Of a stretch of DNA of 64,000 bases, positions 1 through 12,186 are shown piece by piece; positions within the stretch are counted from its first letter, which is position 1; each line of letters begins with the position of its first letter. Source of the DNA: Saprospiraceae bacterium (GTDB lineage: Bacteria > Bacteroidota > Bacteroidia > Chitinophagales > Saprospiraceae); contig JAIYAP010000001.1 in the NCBI GenBank assembly GCA_027488935.1, positions 1-64,000 on the forward strand, read 5' to 3'. The translations under genes and the position numbers were made by a program. The notes below the pieces were generated by a model. It saw only the letters and a program-made list of their open reading frames with translations, was not told where the DNA came from and did not search any database.

Positions 1-90
<90 letters not shown>

Positions 91-101
91 AAAATTTTCT
101 T

Positions 102-476
102 ATGGAAAAAAGGAAAGACGTACTCAGTGAAAAAAGTATGCTTTTTGCAATCCGGATTGTGAGGCTTTACCAGTACCTCGTGGCAGAGAAAAAAGAATTT
201 ATCATGAGCAAACAACTATTACGATCGGGAACAAACCCGGGGGCTATGGTTCGGGAGGCAGGAAATGCAGAAAGTGGCAGCGACTTCATCCATAAATTGG
301 GGATTGCGCAGAAAGAGTTAGGGGAAACGATTTATTGGCTTGAACTGCTTTTTGCAACCGAATATTTGACAAAAAAAGAATTCGAATCGATAGTAAAGGA
401 TGCGGAAGAAATCACTCGAATTGTGAAGAGTTCAATTTTAACCAAAAAAAGGAATATCAACTCAAACTCCAAATAA
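102..476 (+). CDS. four-helix-bundle protein (S23 / 23S rRNA intervening-sequence family)
   Basis: A 124-residue, all-alpha, charged protein without signal peptide or membrane segment. The pattern of an N-terminal helix with FAIRIVRLYQYL, then SKQLLRSGTNPGAMVREA, then a KLGIAQKELGETIYWLELL helix is typical of the S23-like four-helix-bundle family, which is related to the Avd accessory proteins of diversity-generating retroelements. The molecular function of the stand-alone family is not established. The gene sits directly upstream of ftsI, where ftsL is normally found in Bacteroidota dcw clusters, and is bracketed by inverted heptamer arrays. This suggests it arrived as a cassette. The ATG at 102 follows the repeat by 11 bases. 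Confidence 0.9.
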   Translation: MEKRKDVLSEKSMLFAIRIVRLYQYLVAEKKEFIMSKQLLRSGTNPGAMVREAGNAESGSDFIHKLGIAQKELGETIYWLELLFATEYLTKKEFESIVKDAEEITRIVKSSILTKKRNINSNSK

Positions 477-545
477 ACCACAATTAACTGTCACAACGAA
501 AATGGCAAATAGGACACAAATTCAAAAATCGATCTGTTTCCTGTG

Positions 546-564
546 GGTGCTATGCTTTAGCACC
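546..564. other. short hairpin upstream of ftsI
   Basis: GGTGCTA (546-552) pairs with TAGCACC (558-564) around a five-base loop, immediately before the TCATCAT array. No T-run follows, so it is not an obvious terminator. It may be part of the repeat-bounded cassette. Confidence 0.4.
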
Positions 565-567
565 ACC

Positions 568-598
<31 letters not shown>

Positions 599-601
599 AA
601 A

Positions 602-2770
602 ATGTTGCTGAACGTCAAAAACGAAGTCCTACTAAGACTCTACCTGGTTTCGGCCGGAGTGGTGCTGGCTTCGTTTGTGATTTGGGGAAGGATGTACCAA
701 CTCTCGGTCACACAGGCCGATCGCTGGGAAGCCAAAGCGGATAGTTTGTATGTGAAATGGGTGGATGTGCATGCCGATCGCGGGAATATATTGGCCGACG
801 ACGGAAGTTTGATGGCGACCTCTTTGCCGTTTTTTGATATCCATTTTGATGCAAAAGCAGAAGGCCTGACCGATGAGGTGTTTGAAGCCAATGTGGACAG
901 CCTCGCATTTCTGCTTTCTACATATGTGGACCAACAATATACGCCTGGTAAGTACAAGGAATGGTTGGACTCTTTGCGGATGGCGGATATTCGTACCCGA
1001 GGCATCCGGTATGTGCCGATTGCAAAGGAAGTGCCCTACAATAAAGCATTGATTATCAAAAACTTCCCTTTGTTTCGATTGGGACGATATAAGGGCGGTC
1101 TCATTATTGAGCAAAAGCCAAAACGCGAACGCCCCTTTAAAATGCTCGCGCAACGCACCATTGGATACACCCGGGAAGGAGCGTTGCCGGTGGGATTAGA
1201 AGGCAGTTTTGACAATATATTAGGCGGTTCCCTGGGGAAACAATTGATGCTCCGGGTACCCGGCGATGTGTATATTCCAATCAACGATCTGGCTGAAATT
1301 GAGCCCAAAGCGGGCAGCGATGTGGTAACTACCTTGGATATTAACATCCAGGACGTTGCCGAAAATGCCCTGCTCAAGGCCTGCCAAACCCACGATGCCG
1401 ATCATGGTTGTGTGGTCGTCATGGAAGTAAAAACGGGCGCAATTCGGGCAATGGCCAATATTGGGCGCACCCCAGAGGGCTGGTGGGAAACCTATAATTA
1501 CGCCGTAGGGGAGCGCGTGGAACCCGGATCCATGTTCAAGCTAGCCTCCTTTATGGCCATGTTGGAAGATGGCTATATCAACGATTTTGAAGAAAAAATA
1601 CCCGTTTATGGCGGGAAGGTGAAAATATACGACGAGGAATTGATTGATGCCGAACCGCATGGCATGGATACGATGAATATTTGGCAGGTGTTTGCAAAAT
1701 CGTCTAATGTCGGTACCGCAACCATGGTCCAAAAATATTACGGCAAAGGGAAAGCCGCCAATTTTGTAGATCAAATCAGATCTTTTGGACTGGATTTGCC
1801 CACCAACATCGAATTGGGCGGCGAAGACGCACCGATTATTAAAAATCCAAATGATCCCAAAAGTGAATGGTCGGGCACTACCCTGCCCTGGATGAGTATC
1901 GGCTACGAATTGCTGATTACCCCACTCCAATTGCTTACGTTTTACAACGCGGTTGCCAACGATGGGCGCATGATGAAGCCTTATATCGTACAACGCATCG
2001 AACAATACGGAGAAACGGAGAAAGAATTCAAACCAACTGTCATCAAACGGAACATCGCCTCTAAAAACACCATTTTAAAAGCACAGGAATTGCTCAAAAG
2101 GGTGGTTGAAAATGGTACCGCGCACAATATCCGAACAGACAATTATAGCATCGCAGGCAAAACAGGTACGGCGCAATTGAACTACCATAAATTCAAAGCC
2201 CAAACAGGAATTCGACATCAGGCCGGATTTTGTGGTTTTTTCCCGGCCGACAACCCTGTATATTCCTGTATCGTGGTGATCAGTGAGCCGCAAAAAGGCG
2301 GTTACCATGGCTCTGAAGTGGCAGCACCCGTGTTTCGGACCATTTCAGACAAATGCTTTGCCATGAAAGCAGCCTTGCATGCGCCGATCAATGCCGGCCC
2401 GAAACCAAAGCAAAAAACCAATATGTTGCCCAGTTATGAGGCCGGTACCAAGAAAGAATTAGCGGCGAGTTTGAAATGGCTGGGCATTGATGCCTACGAA
2501 GGAAACGGTTCGGAGGAAACAGAAGCGCAAAAAAACAACGAATGGGCGGTTTTAAAAGCAGAAAACGACTCCCTGCTGGTGCTCAATCGGTTTGTAAATG
2601 ATAAAACCCTTCCATCCGTGATTGGAATGGGCCTGAAAGACGCCATTTACCTGGTCGAAAACCGCGGCTGTCGCGTGCGGGTAGAAGGCGTGGGTAAAGT
2701 GCGCGCACAAAGTTTGTCACCCGGAACCCATTGTGGGAAAAACAGCATTTGTGTGCTCAGATTGGAATAA
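602..2770 (+). CDS. ftsI: division-specific penicillin-binding protein (FtsI/SpoVD-like transpeptidase)
   Basis: A DD-transpeptidase that cross-links septal murein, working with FtsW. The 722-residue protein has one N-terminal membrane segment (about residues 12-30), a dimerisation domain, then the transpeptidase domain. All three penicillin-binding motifs are visible: SMFK with S310/K313, SSN at 367-369 and KTG at 520-522. A single PASTA domain follows at about 665-722, as usual in Bacteroidota. The gene is the first clearly recognised dcw member here, and murE starts three bases after its stop. The ATG at 602 lies right after the heptamer array, leaving essentially no ribosome-binding sequence. 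Confidence 0.97.
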   Translation: MLLNVKNEVLLRLYLVSAGVVLASFVIWGRMYQLSVTQADRWEAKADSLYVKWVDVHADRGNILADDGSLMATSLPFFDIHFDAKAEGLTDEVFEANVDSLAFLLSTYVDQQYTPGKYKEWLDSLRMADIRTRGIRYVPIAKEVPYNKALIIKNFPLFRLGRYKGGLIIEQKPKRERPFKMLAQRTIGYTREGALPVGLEGSFDNILGGSLGKQLMLRVPGDVYIPINDLAEIEPKAGSDVVTTLDINIQDVAENALLKACQTHDADHGCVVVMEVKTGAIRAMANIGRTPEGWWETYNYAVGERVEPGSMFKLASFMAMLEDGYINDFEEKIPVYGGKVKIYDEELIDAEPHGMDTMNIWQVFAKSSNVGTATMVQKYYGKGKAANFVDQIRSFGLDLPTNIELGGEDAPIIKNPNDPKSEWSGTTLPWMSIGYELLITPLQLLTFYNAVANDGRMMKPYIVQRIEQYGETEKEFKPTVIKRNIASKNTILKAQELLKRVVENGTAHNIRTDNYSIAGKTGTAQLNYHKFKAQTGIRHQAGFCGFFPADNPVYSCIVVISEPQKGGYHGSEVAAPVFRTISDKCFAMKAALHAPINAGPKPKQKTNMLPSYEAGTKKELAASLKWLGIDAYEGNGSEETEAQKNNEWAVLKAENDSLLVLNRFVNDKTLPSVIGMGLKDAIYLVENRGCRVRVEGVGKVRAQSLSPGTHCGKNSICVLRLE

Positions 2771-2773
2771 ATC

Positions 2774-4550
<1,777 letters not shown>

Positions 4551-5810
4551 ATGTTATACCATCTTTTTGAATTTTTGCGAAAAAACTATGACTTGCCGGG
4601 CGCAGGTTTGTTTCAGTTTATCTCGTTCCGGGCGGGATTAGCCATGATTTTGTCTTTGCTCATTTCCCTTGTGATTGGCAAATACATCATCAATTGGCTG
4701 CGCTCCTTGCAGATAGGTGAAACCGTGCGTGTCCTGGGCTTGCAAGGCGAAAATTTGAAGGCTGGTACCCCTACGATGGGTGGAATTATCATTATCGCAG
4801 CCACATTGATACCCTGTTTATTGTTGGCGCGCTTGGATAATGTGTACATTCTCTTGATGTTATTCTCCACCATTTGGATGGCAACCATTGGATTTGTGGA
4901 TGATTATATCAAGGTTTTTAAAAAGGATAAAAAGGGATTAAAAGGCATATTTAAGGTGATGGGGCAGGTAGGCTTGGGCCTCATTGTTGGAATTACGCTG
5001 CTGGTGAGCGATGAAGTAGTGGTACGGATGGATCCTGAAGTAGCAGCACAACGCGGCTATGAAGTGATGCGGACTGTTTTTGTAAAGGACAATGAAGCAC
5101 CCAATACTTACAAAGAATTGGTGCATGTAAAAGCGGCGATTACCAATGTGCCGTTTTTTAAAAATAATGAGCTCGATTATTCGAAAATACTGTGGTTTTT
5201 GGGCGACAATGCAGCGAGTTTAGTGTGGATTGTATTTGTCATCATGACCATATTAGTGATTACCGCCGTGAGCAATGGTGCGAATTTGACCGATGGTTTG
5301 GATGGATTAGCAACCGGCGTTTCGGCCATCGTGATCCTGACCCTGGGTATTTTGACCTACCTGAGCGGAAACTCGGTCGCAGCCGATTTTTTGAAAATCC
5401 TGTATATACCGAACAGTTCAGAACTTGTGATTTTTTGTGCTTGTTTGTTGGGTGGATGTATTGGTTTTTTGTGGTACAACACCTATCCGGCAAAGGTTTT
5501 TATGGGCGATACGGGTAGTTTGACCCTGGGCGGCATCATCGCTGCTTTGGCGATCATCATCCGCAAAGAATTGTTAATTCCGGTGTTGTGTGGAGTGTTT
5601 TTGGTGGAAAATGTGAGTGTGATTATGCAAGTATGGTATTTCAAATATACCAAAAAGAAGTATGGTGAAGGTCGCCGGATCTTCCTGATGGCCCCACTGC
5701 ACCACCATTTTCAGAAAAAAGGATTGCATGAAGTAACGATTGCAGTACGCTTCTGGATCATTCAGATTCTCTTGGCAGTTTTGACCGTTATTACCCTGAA
5801 AATCAGATAA
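4551..5810 (+). CDS. mraY: phospho-MurNAc-pentapeptide transferase
   Basis: An integral membrane enzyme that transfers phospho-MurNAc-pentapeptide from UDP to undecaprenyl phosphate, giving lipid I. It has about ten membrane helices. The hallmark motifs [18 protein letters not shown] and APLHHHFQ are present. At 419 residues it is longer than the usual ~360. The extra segment of about 50 residues, near 160-215, sits between membrane helices and is typical of Bacteroidota MraY. murD follows after five bases. Confidence 0.97.
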   Translation: MLYHLFEFLRKNYDLPGAGLFQFISFRAGLAMILSLLISLVIGKYIINWLRSLQIGETVRVLGLQGENLKAGTPTMGGIIIIAATLIPCLLLARLDNVYILLMLFSTIWMATIGFVDDYIKVFKKDKKGLKGIFKVMGQVGLGLIVGITLLVSDEVVVRMDPEVAAQRGYEVMRTVFVKDNEAPNTYKELVHVKAAITNVPFFKNNELDYSKILWFLGDNAASLVWIVFVIMTILVITAVSNGANLTDGLDGLATGVSAIVILTLGILTYLSGNSVAADFLKILYIPNSSELVIFCACLLGGCIGFLWYNTYPAKVFMGDTGSLTLGGIIAALAIIIRKELLIPVLCGVFLVENVSVIMQVWYFKYTKKKYGEGRRIFLMAPLHHHFQKKGLHEVTIAVRFWIIQILLAVLTVITLKIR

Positions 5811-5815
5811 TTACC

Positions 5816-7156
5816 ATGAAAAAACCGATCGTAATATTAGGAGCAGGCGAATCCGGAACCGGCGCTGCAATCTTGGCAAAACAGCTGGGGTATGCTGTAT
5901 TTGTTTCCGATAAAAGCCCGATCCTGCCAGCCTTCAAGGCTGCTTTGGAGGCACACGGCATTCCTTACGAAGCGGGTACCCATACCCTGAAAACCATCCT
6001 GAACGCCCGGGAAGTGATCAAAAGTCCAGGCATTCCGGAAACAACAGAGGTGATGCAGGCGATTCGGGCCAAAGGGATCAACGTAATCGGTGAAATTGAA
6101 TTTGGTGCACGACATGTAGGCAAATGCACCCTGATTGCCATTACAGGCTCTAACGGAAAAACAACAACCACACGTTTGGTACACCATTTATTACAACATG
6201 GTGGTTTGGATGCTCGAATGGGTGGAAACGTGGGAATTTCTTTTGCTGAATTGGTCGCAAACGACTTGCGTAATGGCAGAACAAACGATGAAAAAAGAAT
6301 CTTTGTCCTGGAAACCAGCAGTTTTCAATTGGATGATATTCAAAAATTCCGTCCCAAAATTGCCGTTTTGCTCAATATCACACCCGATCACCTCGACCGT
6401 TACGAGTATCAAATGGCCAATTACGTGCGCTCAAAATTCAGAATTACCCTGAATCAAAAGCGTGGCGACTGGCTCATTACCAATGGAGATGACCCGGAAA
6501 TACAACAGTTTTTGGCTTTAAATCCCGATACTGTTCAATGTAAAATGGATCAAATTAAAAGCACTGACCTCAAAAACGGATATGTGCGCGTGGGACAAAA
6601 AATGTGTTTCGACGTATCGAGCACTTCCCTGCAAGGACCGCACAACCGTTTTAATGCAGCATGTGCCATTCGAATTGCCGTGCGCATGGGTATCGATCAA
6701 ATGACCATTGAAGAAGGATTGTACCATTTCACGCCCCCACCCCACCGCATGGAAAAAGTGGCAGAACACAATGGAATCGTGTACATCAATGATAGCAAGG
6801 CAACCAATGTAGATTCGGTGTTTTATGCCATTCAATCGATGGACCGCCCCACCGTCTGGATTGTGGGCGGTACGGACAAAGGCAACGATTACAGTGTGTT
6901 AATGCCCCATGTTGAAAAACGCATAAAAGCCATTGTGTGTATGGGATTGGACAATTCGAAGATCCTGGCTGCCTTTCAGCACCTCAAAAAACCCATGGTC
7001 GAAACCCAAAGCGCTAAAGCCGCCGTGAAAGCTGCTACTGAACTGGCGGTTCCAGGCGACGCCGTTTTGCTCAGCCCGGCTTGTGCAAGTTTTGATTTGT
7101 TTAAAAATTACGAACAACGAGGCGACCTTTTCCGGGAAGCCGTGTTAAATCTATAA
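5816..7156 (+). CDS. murD: UDP-MurNAc-L-alanine:D-glutamate ligase
   Basis: A cytoplasmic ATP-dependent ligase adding D-glutamate to UDP-MurNAc-L-Ala. The 446-residue protein has an N-terminal Rossmann-like domain (GAGESGTG), the central P-loop GSNGKTTTT at 111-119 and the C-terminal Mur ligase domain. It follows mraY after five bases and precedes ftsW by nine, so it is translated from the same transcript. Confidence 0.97.
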   Translation: MKKPIVILGAGESGTGAAILAKQLGYAVFVSDKSPILPAFKAALEAHGIPYEAGTHTLKTILNAREVIKSPGIPETTEVMQAIRAKGINVIGEIEFGARHVGKCTLIAITGSNGKTTTTRLVHHLLQHGGLDARMGGNVGISFAELVANDLRNGRTNDEKRIFVLETSSFQLDDIQKFRPKIAVLLNITPDHLDRYEYQMANYVRSKFRITLNQKRGDWLITNGDDPEIQQFLALNPDTVQCKMDQIKSTDLKNGYVRVGQKMCFDVSSTSLQGPHNRFNAACAIRIAVRMGIDQMTIEEGLYHFTPPPHRMEKVAEHNGIVYINDSKATNVDSVFYAIQSMDRPTVWIVGGTDKGNDYSVLMPHVEKRIKAIVCMGLDNSKILAAFQHLKKPMVETQSAKAAVKAATELAVPGDAVLLSPACASFDLFKNYEQRGDLFREAVLNL

Positions 7157-7165
7157 ACTAATAAT

Positions 7166-8296
7166 ATGTCACTCGGAAATCGAATTGCAGCAGAATTAAG
7201 GGGCGACCGCAGCATCTGGATGATCATCGCCGTGCTGTGCTTGTTCAGCGTGCTGGCTGTGTATAGCGCGACCGGCTCCTTAGCATGGCAATCGAAAAAC
7301 GGCAATACGACCTATTATTTGGTCACCCACTTGGTGCGTTTAGGCTTTGGCTTATTCCTGATTTACCTCGGGCATTTGATGCATTACCGACGATACCAGG
7401 CTTTTGCGCCTTTTTTAATCCTCATTGCGGTGCCCTTGCTGGCAGTTACCCTGTTGTTTGGCCGCCATGTAAACGACGCCAACCGCTGGATTGACATTTT
7501 TGGTTTTAGTTTTCAAACCTCTGATTTCGCCAAAATTGCCTTGATTATTTACATCGCCCGCGAGTTGACGCGCAAGCAAGAGTACATCAGCAGTTTCCGC
7601 GATGCCTTTATGCCGATCATCATTCCGGTCATCCTGGTTTGCGGATTAATTGCACCGGCCAACCTGTCTACGGCATTGATCTTGTTTTTTACCTGCATTG
7701 TGCTGATGTTTATTGGCCGGGTGAGTTTGAAATACATCGGATTAATGGGCTTAATGGGGGTTGTGGTATTTGCCGGGTTGATCGTGGTGGGCCGTTTTCA
7801 GCCTGATATGGTACGGGTAGACACGTGGGTTTCTCGGGTACAGGAATATTTGCACAACCCCGATGGTGGTTATCAGGTACAACAGGCAAAAATTGCCATT
7901 GCGCGGGGCGGTTTATTTGGGGTTGGGCCAGGCAATTCGATTGCACGCAATTTCTTGCCCTACTCATATGCCGACTTCATTTATGCCATTATTTGTGAAG
8001 AATATGGCTTGTTGGGCGGCACGGCAGTATTGGCGTTATATGTCATGCTTTTTTTACGCACCGTAAAACTGGTCACCAAAAGCCCAAAAGCATTCGGCAC
8101 CTTTTTGGCCATCGGCTTGAGTCTGTCGCTCACCGTGCAGGCTTTGGCCAACATAGCGGTATCGGTGCATTTAGTGCCCGTAACCGGTTTGACGCTGCCC
8201 TTGATATCCATGGGTGGAACAAGTTTGATTTTTACCTGTATTTCGCTGGGTATGATCCTGAGTGTGAGCAAATTCATTGAGGAAAGCGGATCCTAA
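7166..8296 (+). CDS. ftsW: septal peptidoglycan glycosyltransferase (SEDS family)
   Basis: A multi-pass membrane glycosyltransferase that polymerises lipid II at the septum with FtsI. The 376-residue protein has about ten hydrophobic segments. The SEDS signature region is clear, with VGPGNS, then the Y-A-D-F-I-Y-A-I-I-C-E-E-Y-G-L-L-G segment, then the PLISMGGTS stretch near the C-terminus. It sits between murD and murG as in other Bacteroidota. Confidence 0.96.
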   Translation: MSLGNRIAAELRGDRSIWMIIAVLCLFSVLAVYSATGSLAWQSKNGNTTYYLVTHLVRLGFGLFLIYLGHLMHYRRYQAFAPFLILIAVPLLAVTLLFGRHVNDANRWIDIFGFSFQTSDFAKIALIIYIARELTRKQEYISSFRDAFMPIIIPVILVCGLIAPANLSTALILFFTCIVLMFIGRVSLKYIGLMGLMGVVVFAGLIVVGRFQPDMVRVDTWVSRVQEYLHNPDGGYQVQQAKIAIARGGLFGVGPGNSIARNFLPYSYADFIYAIICEEYGLLGGTAVLALYVMLFLRTVKLVTKSPKAFGTFLAIGLSLSLTVQALANIAVSVHLVPVTGLTLPLISMGGTSLIFTCISLGMILSVSKFIEESGS

Positions 8297-8322
8297 ACAG
8301 CAGAATTTTTAACGATAAAACA

Positions 8323-9489
8323 ATGGCAAACGACAACAAATATAAAATTTTGATCACGGGCGGCGGTACCGGGGGACATGTATTCCCGGCGATTGCAATT
8401 GCAGACGCAATTCGCGGCCTGCATCCGGAAGCAGAATTTCTGTTTGTAGGCGCCAATGGAAAAATGGAAATGGAACGGGTGCCCAAGGCAGGTTATCCCA
8501 TCGAAGGACTCAATATCGCTGGTTTTCACCGGGGTATGTCGTGGACGAGTATCAGCCGAAACGTTTCGTTTCCATTCAAACTCTTTGGCAGTGCGATTAA
8601 AGCAAGCAGAATTATCCGAAAGTTCAAACCCCATGTAGTAGTGGGTACTGGCGGTTATGCCTCCGGACCGGTCATGCGGGCCGCACAAAACGCAGGCATC
8701 CCAACTTTAATCCAGGAACAAAACTCGTACGCGGGCGTAACCAACAAGCTGCTGGCGCGGAAAGCAAAAGCAATCTGCGTAGCTTATGACCACATGCAAG
8801 CCTATTTCCCAGAAGATAAAATCATTTTTACCGGCAACCCGGTTCGATCCGATTTTATGCACACCGAGGGGAAACGCGCAGAAGCAATAGCGTACTACGA
8901 ACTGGACCCTGCCAAGAAGACCATTATTATCATTGGCGGAAGTTTGGGCGCGCGAACGCTCAACAATGCCATGCGTGAAAATACTGAATTGATTGCCGCG
9001 CACCCGAATGTGCAAATTTTGTGGCAATGTGGCCGTTTTTACGAATTTGAATTCAACAATTGTGATACTGCGCAATTGCCCAATGTGCAAATCCGGGCAT
9101 TTATTGATCGCATGGACTTGTTATATGCCGCAGCCGATGTAGTCATTTCTCGTGCGGGCGCGCTGAGTATCAGTGAGTTGTGCATGGTCGGCAAACCCGC
9201 AATTTTGGTGCCTTCGCCCAATGTTGCCGAAGACCATCAAACTAAAAATGCACTGGCTTTGGTTGAAAAAGGTGCCGCTCGAATTGTACGTGATGCCGAC
9301 GCCAGTGAAAAAATGCTGCCGGAAGCCTATATGATACTCGAAAATGAAGCACTTGGTTTTGGTTTGGCCGAATCCATTCATCAATTGAGCCGCCCGAAAG
9401 CCGCCGAAGCAATTGCGCTTTCCGTGCTGAAACTCGCTGAAAAACAATACGAAGCAAAACCAAAACGCTATCAAAACAAATCGGTATAA
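8323..9489 (+). CDS. murG: lipid II synthase (UDP-GlcNAc transferase)
   Basis: A peripheral membrane GT28 glycosyltransferase that adds GlcNAc to lipid I on the cytoplasmic face. The 388-residue protein has the N-terminal glycine-rich loop GGTGGHVFPA (about 11-20), a second glycine loop GGSLGA, and the donor-binding region with AGALSISE and PNVAEDHQ. It is a little longer than the ~355-residue norm because of a charged C-terminal tail. Confidence 0.97.
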   Translation: MANDNKYKILITGGGTGGHVFPAIAIADAIRGLHPEAEFLFVGANGKMEMERVPKAGYPIEGLNIAGFHRGMSWTSISRNVSFPFKLFGSAIKASRIIRKFKPHVVVGTGGYASGPVMRAAQNAGIPTLIQEQNSYAGVTNKLLARKAKAICVAYDHMQAYFPEDKIIFTGNPVRSDFMHTEGKRAEAIAYYELDPAKKTIIIIGGSLGARTLNNAMRENTELIAAHPNVQILWQCGRFYEFEFNNCDTAQLPNVQIRAFIDRMDLLYAAADVVISRAGALSISELCMVGKPAILVPSPNVAEDHQTKNALALVEKGAARIVRDADASEKMLPEAYMILENEALGFGLAESIHQLSRPKAAEAIALSVLKLAEKQYEAKPKRYQNKSV

Positions 9490-9512
9490 CACCATTTAAA
9501 ACAACATAACCC

Positions 9513-9875
9513 ATGCGCAACGCACTTTTAGTATGCATCCTTCTTTGCGGTTTTATGGCTTGCCAAAAGGCAAATGATAAAAATCCGGCCCTTTTTGGCA
9601 AATGGCAGGGCGAAAAATGGTTGATTTTTGATAAACCATCTGATTTGGATGCCAAAAAGGTGAGTTTTGAATTTAAAGAAGATGGTACCTACTCTTCCAA
9701 ATTTGGAGAACAAGGCGATTCAGGTGTTTGGCGCACGGAAAAAGACAAATTATACACCCAAGCCGAAGGGAAAAAAGAAATTATGGTGCGTTTGATCACT
9801 GCCGATGGAACCCACTTGAACTTTGAAATGAATCGGGGTGGACAAAAAGAAACCCTCGAACTCATCAAACAATAA
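9513..9875 (+). CDS. small lipocalin-like lipoprotein inside the dcw cluster
   Basis: A 120-residue predicted lipoprotein. The N-terminus is hydrophobic and ends in the lipobox G-F-M-A-C with Cys17. The rest is a small beta-rich domain with FGKWQGE, FEFKEDGTY and GVWRTEKDKLY, the layout seen in lipocalin-like DUF families of Bacteroidota that bear a K-W-x-G start. The specific ligand is unknown. It lies 23 bases after murG and 8 bases before murC, so it is cotranscribed with division genes. This is not a standard dcw member. Confidence 0.85.
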   Translation: MRNALLVCILLCGFMACQKANDKNPALFGKWQGEKWLIFDKPSDLDAKKVSFEFKEDGTYSSKFGEQGDSGVWRTEKDKLYTQAEGKKEIMVRLITADGTHLNFEMNRGGQKETLELIKQ

Positions 9876-9883
9876 ATAACAGC

Positions 9884-11257
9884 ATGAACCTGAGCGATAT
9901 CCATCGGATCTATTTTATCGGTATTGGCGGCATTGGCATGTCGGCACTGGCCCGCTTTTTCCACCTGCAAGGCGCGGAAGTGTATGGTTATGACCGTACT
10001 GAATCCGACTTGTGCAAAGAACTGGCGATGGAAGGCATGTGGATTCACTATGAAGATGATCCAAGCCTAATTCCAGGCGATGTAGATTTGGTGGTTTGGA
10101 CCCCCGCCGTGCCAAAAGATCATCAGGAACTCAACTGGTTCATCGAACACGGATATCCGATCAAAAAACGCGCGGAAGTGTTGGGTATTATCAGCAAAGG
10201 CAAACGCTGCATTGCCATTGCAGGCACCCACGGGAAAACCACCACGACGACCATGGCGGCTTACTTGTTGCGTACCTGTGGCGTGGATGCATCGGCCTTT
10301 TTGGGCGGCATTTCGGCCAATTTCCGCTCCAATTTCGTGGAAGGAACCGAAGATTGGGTGGTCGCAGAAGCAGACGAATACGACCGGAGTTTTTTGCAAT
10401 TGTATCCTGAAATCGCCGTCATCAATTCCATCGACCCCGACCATCTGGATATTTATGGCACCGAAGAAGCCGTCGTAGCATCTTACGAACAGTTTATCCG
10501 CCAAATTAAACCAGGTGGTACGCTGTTGTATAAACACGGCCTGCCCTTGGATGCCATTGCCGAAGAATTGCGTGCTTCCGGGCGTAAAGTATTCACTTTC
10601 GGCATCGACCAGGGCGATTTTGAAGCATACAACGTACGGGTTGAAAACGGGCAAATGGCCTTTGGGCTGCGCTCCAGCATCATGCATTGGGATGAATTGC
10701 GGCTCGATTATCCCGGCAGGCACAATGTGGAAAATGCCACGGCGGCCATTGCAGTGACCCTGTTGGCGGGTGGATTTACACCCAGTTTACCCGATGCACT
10801 GGCTGGATTCCGGGGGGTAAAACGCCGCTTCGAGTTTATTTTCCGAAGTCCGGATCAAGTGTACATCGACGATTACGCCCACCACCCGGCCGAATTGGAA
10901 GCGGTGATCGGCGCGGCTAAAATGCTGTTTCCCGATCGAAAAGTAACTGGCATTTTTCAGCCGCATTTGTACAGCCGCACCCGCGATTTTGCTGAAGGGT
11001 TTGCAGCAGCGCTCGACCGTTTAGATGAGGTAATCCTGCTGGATATTTACCCCGCACGTGAACAACCGATCCCAGGCGTCACATCGTCCTTGATTTTTGA
11101 TAAAATGAAGCAAACCAAGAAGATATTATTGGCAAAAACTGCTTTGATGAACTACCTGAACGACCACCCGGCTACCATTTTATTGACGATGGGGGCTGGC
11201 GATATCGACACTTATATTGCACCAATTAAACGCCTTTTTGAGGCAAAAAACAATTAG
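9884..11257 (+). CDS. murC: UDP-MurNAc:L-alanine ligase
   Basis: A cytoplasmic ligase adding the first amino acid of the murein stem peptide. The 457-residue protein starts with the Rossmann glycine motif GIGGIGMSALA, carries the P-loop GTHGKTTTT at 114-122, and has the C-terminal region with YIDDYAHHP, usual for MurC. Although MurC acts before MurD and MurE in the pathway, its gene comes after them, as in other dcw clusters. Confidence 0.97.
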   Translation: MNLSDIHRIYFIGIGGIGMSALARFFHLQGAEVYGYDRTESDLCKELAMEGMWIHYEDDPSLIPGDVDLVVWTPAVPKDHQELNWFIEHGYPIKKRAEVLGIISKGKRCIAIAGTHGKTTTTTMAAYLLRTCGVDASAFLGGISANFRSNFVEGTEDWVVAEADEYDRSFLQLYPEIAVINSIDPDHLDIYGTEEAVVASYEQFIRQIKPGGTLLYKHGLPLDAIAEELRASGRKVFTFGIDQGDFEAYNVRVENGQMAFGLRSSIMHWDELRLDYPGRHNVENATAAIAVTLLAGGFTPSLPDALAGFRGVKRRFEFIFRSPDQVYIDDYAHHPAELEAVIGAAKMLFPDRKVTGIFQPHLYSRTRDFAEGFAAALDRLDEVILLDIYPAREQPIPGVTSSLIFDKMKQTKKILLAKTALMNYLNDHPATILLTMGAGDIDTYIAPIKRLFEAKNN

Positions 11258-11272
11258 TTCACCACCTGAACC

Positions 11273-12052
11273 ATGTTAAACCTGCGTTTGCCAAATCTTC
11301 GTTACGACCGCATCTATTGGGTGCTGTTTCTGGTGATCATCACGGTGATCCTCATCGGGGCGATCACGCGCAAACGCAACAGTTACCCAAACAGCACCGA
11401 AGTAAATGTGGTGGCGCTGGCCAATGGAGAAAAACTGATCTCGGAAGGCGATGTGCGACAAGCTCTGTTGCGTGCTTTTGGCAATGACCTTGAAAATACA
11501 GAAATTGCAACCCTCGACGTGGAACGCATGGAACGCGTAATGGAAGAAGATCCTTTCGTGGAAGACGCAGAAACCTATGTTGATCAGAATAATATTTTGC
11601 ATGTTGAGATCCGCCAAAGAGCCCCGATGTTGCGGATTTTAGATCAAAATGGCGGCAATTATTACCTGGATGATAAGGGTGTCAAAATGCCTCCATCCAC
11701 CAACTTTACCGCAAGGGTATTGGTCGCTACCGGCAATATTGCGCCCTATACCCCGGAGTTTATGCAAAAAAAACGCAATACGCTTAAAGACCTGGTAACG
11801 ATCACCAAGGCCATTTTGAAAGACGATTTTTTGGCCGATAATATCCAGCAAGTGCATGTTAACAATGCCGGTGAATTTATCCTGGTGCCTTTGGTGGGCG
11901 ACCAGAAAATCATCCTCGGAAACGCGCGCCGCCTGGACAACAAGTTTGACCGACTTAAAACATTTTATAAAAAAGCGATGCCTTATGTGGGCTGGCAACA
12001 GTACCGCAGCATCAATTTGAAGTTCAATGGACAAGTCGTTTGCAAGCGATAA
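11273..12052 (+). CDS. ftsQ: cell division protein FtsQ/DivIB
   Basis: A bitopic divisome protein linking cytoplasmic and periplasmic components. The 259-residue protein has one membrane segment at about residues 15-30. It is followed by a divergent POTRA-like region (about 40-115) and a beta domain. The call rests on this architecture plus position between murC and ftsA, because FtsQ sequences are poorly conserved in Bacteroidota. It is the last gene before the promoter gap that precedes ftsA. Confidence 0.88.
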   Translation: MLNLRLPNLRYDRIYWVLFLVIITVILIGAITRKRNSYPNSTEVNVVALANGEKLISEGDVRQALLRAFGNDLENTEIATLDVERMERVMEEDPFVEDAETYVDQNNILHVEIRQRAPMLRILDQNGGNYYLDDKGVKMPPSTNFTARVLVATGNIAPYTPEFMQKKRNTLKDLVTITKAILKDDFLADNIQQVHVNNAGEFILVPLVGDQKIILGNARRLDNKFDRLKTFYKKAMPYVGWQQYRSINLKFNGQVVCKR

Positions 12053-12186
12053 TCGAAAAATTCCATTTTCACAAAGCTGATTTAACGATCTGTAAAGCTA
12101 GTGAGAATGAAAATAATAAAATAAAACACGTGCTTACACGCACTTTTTAGCTAAGCTAAGTGTTTTAAACAAAAATCATGCATTAA

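Noticed and set aside
632-1153. Minus-strand open frame within ftsI
   Set aside because: Shadow of the penicillin-binding protein gene, with no domain or start signal.
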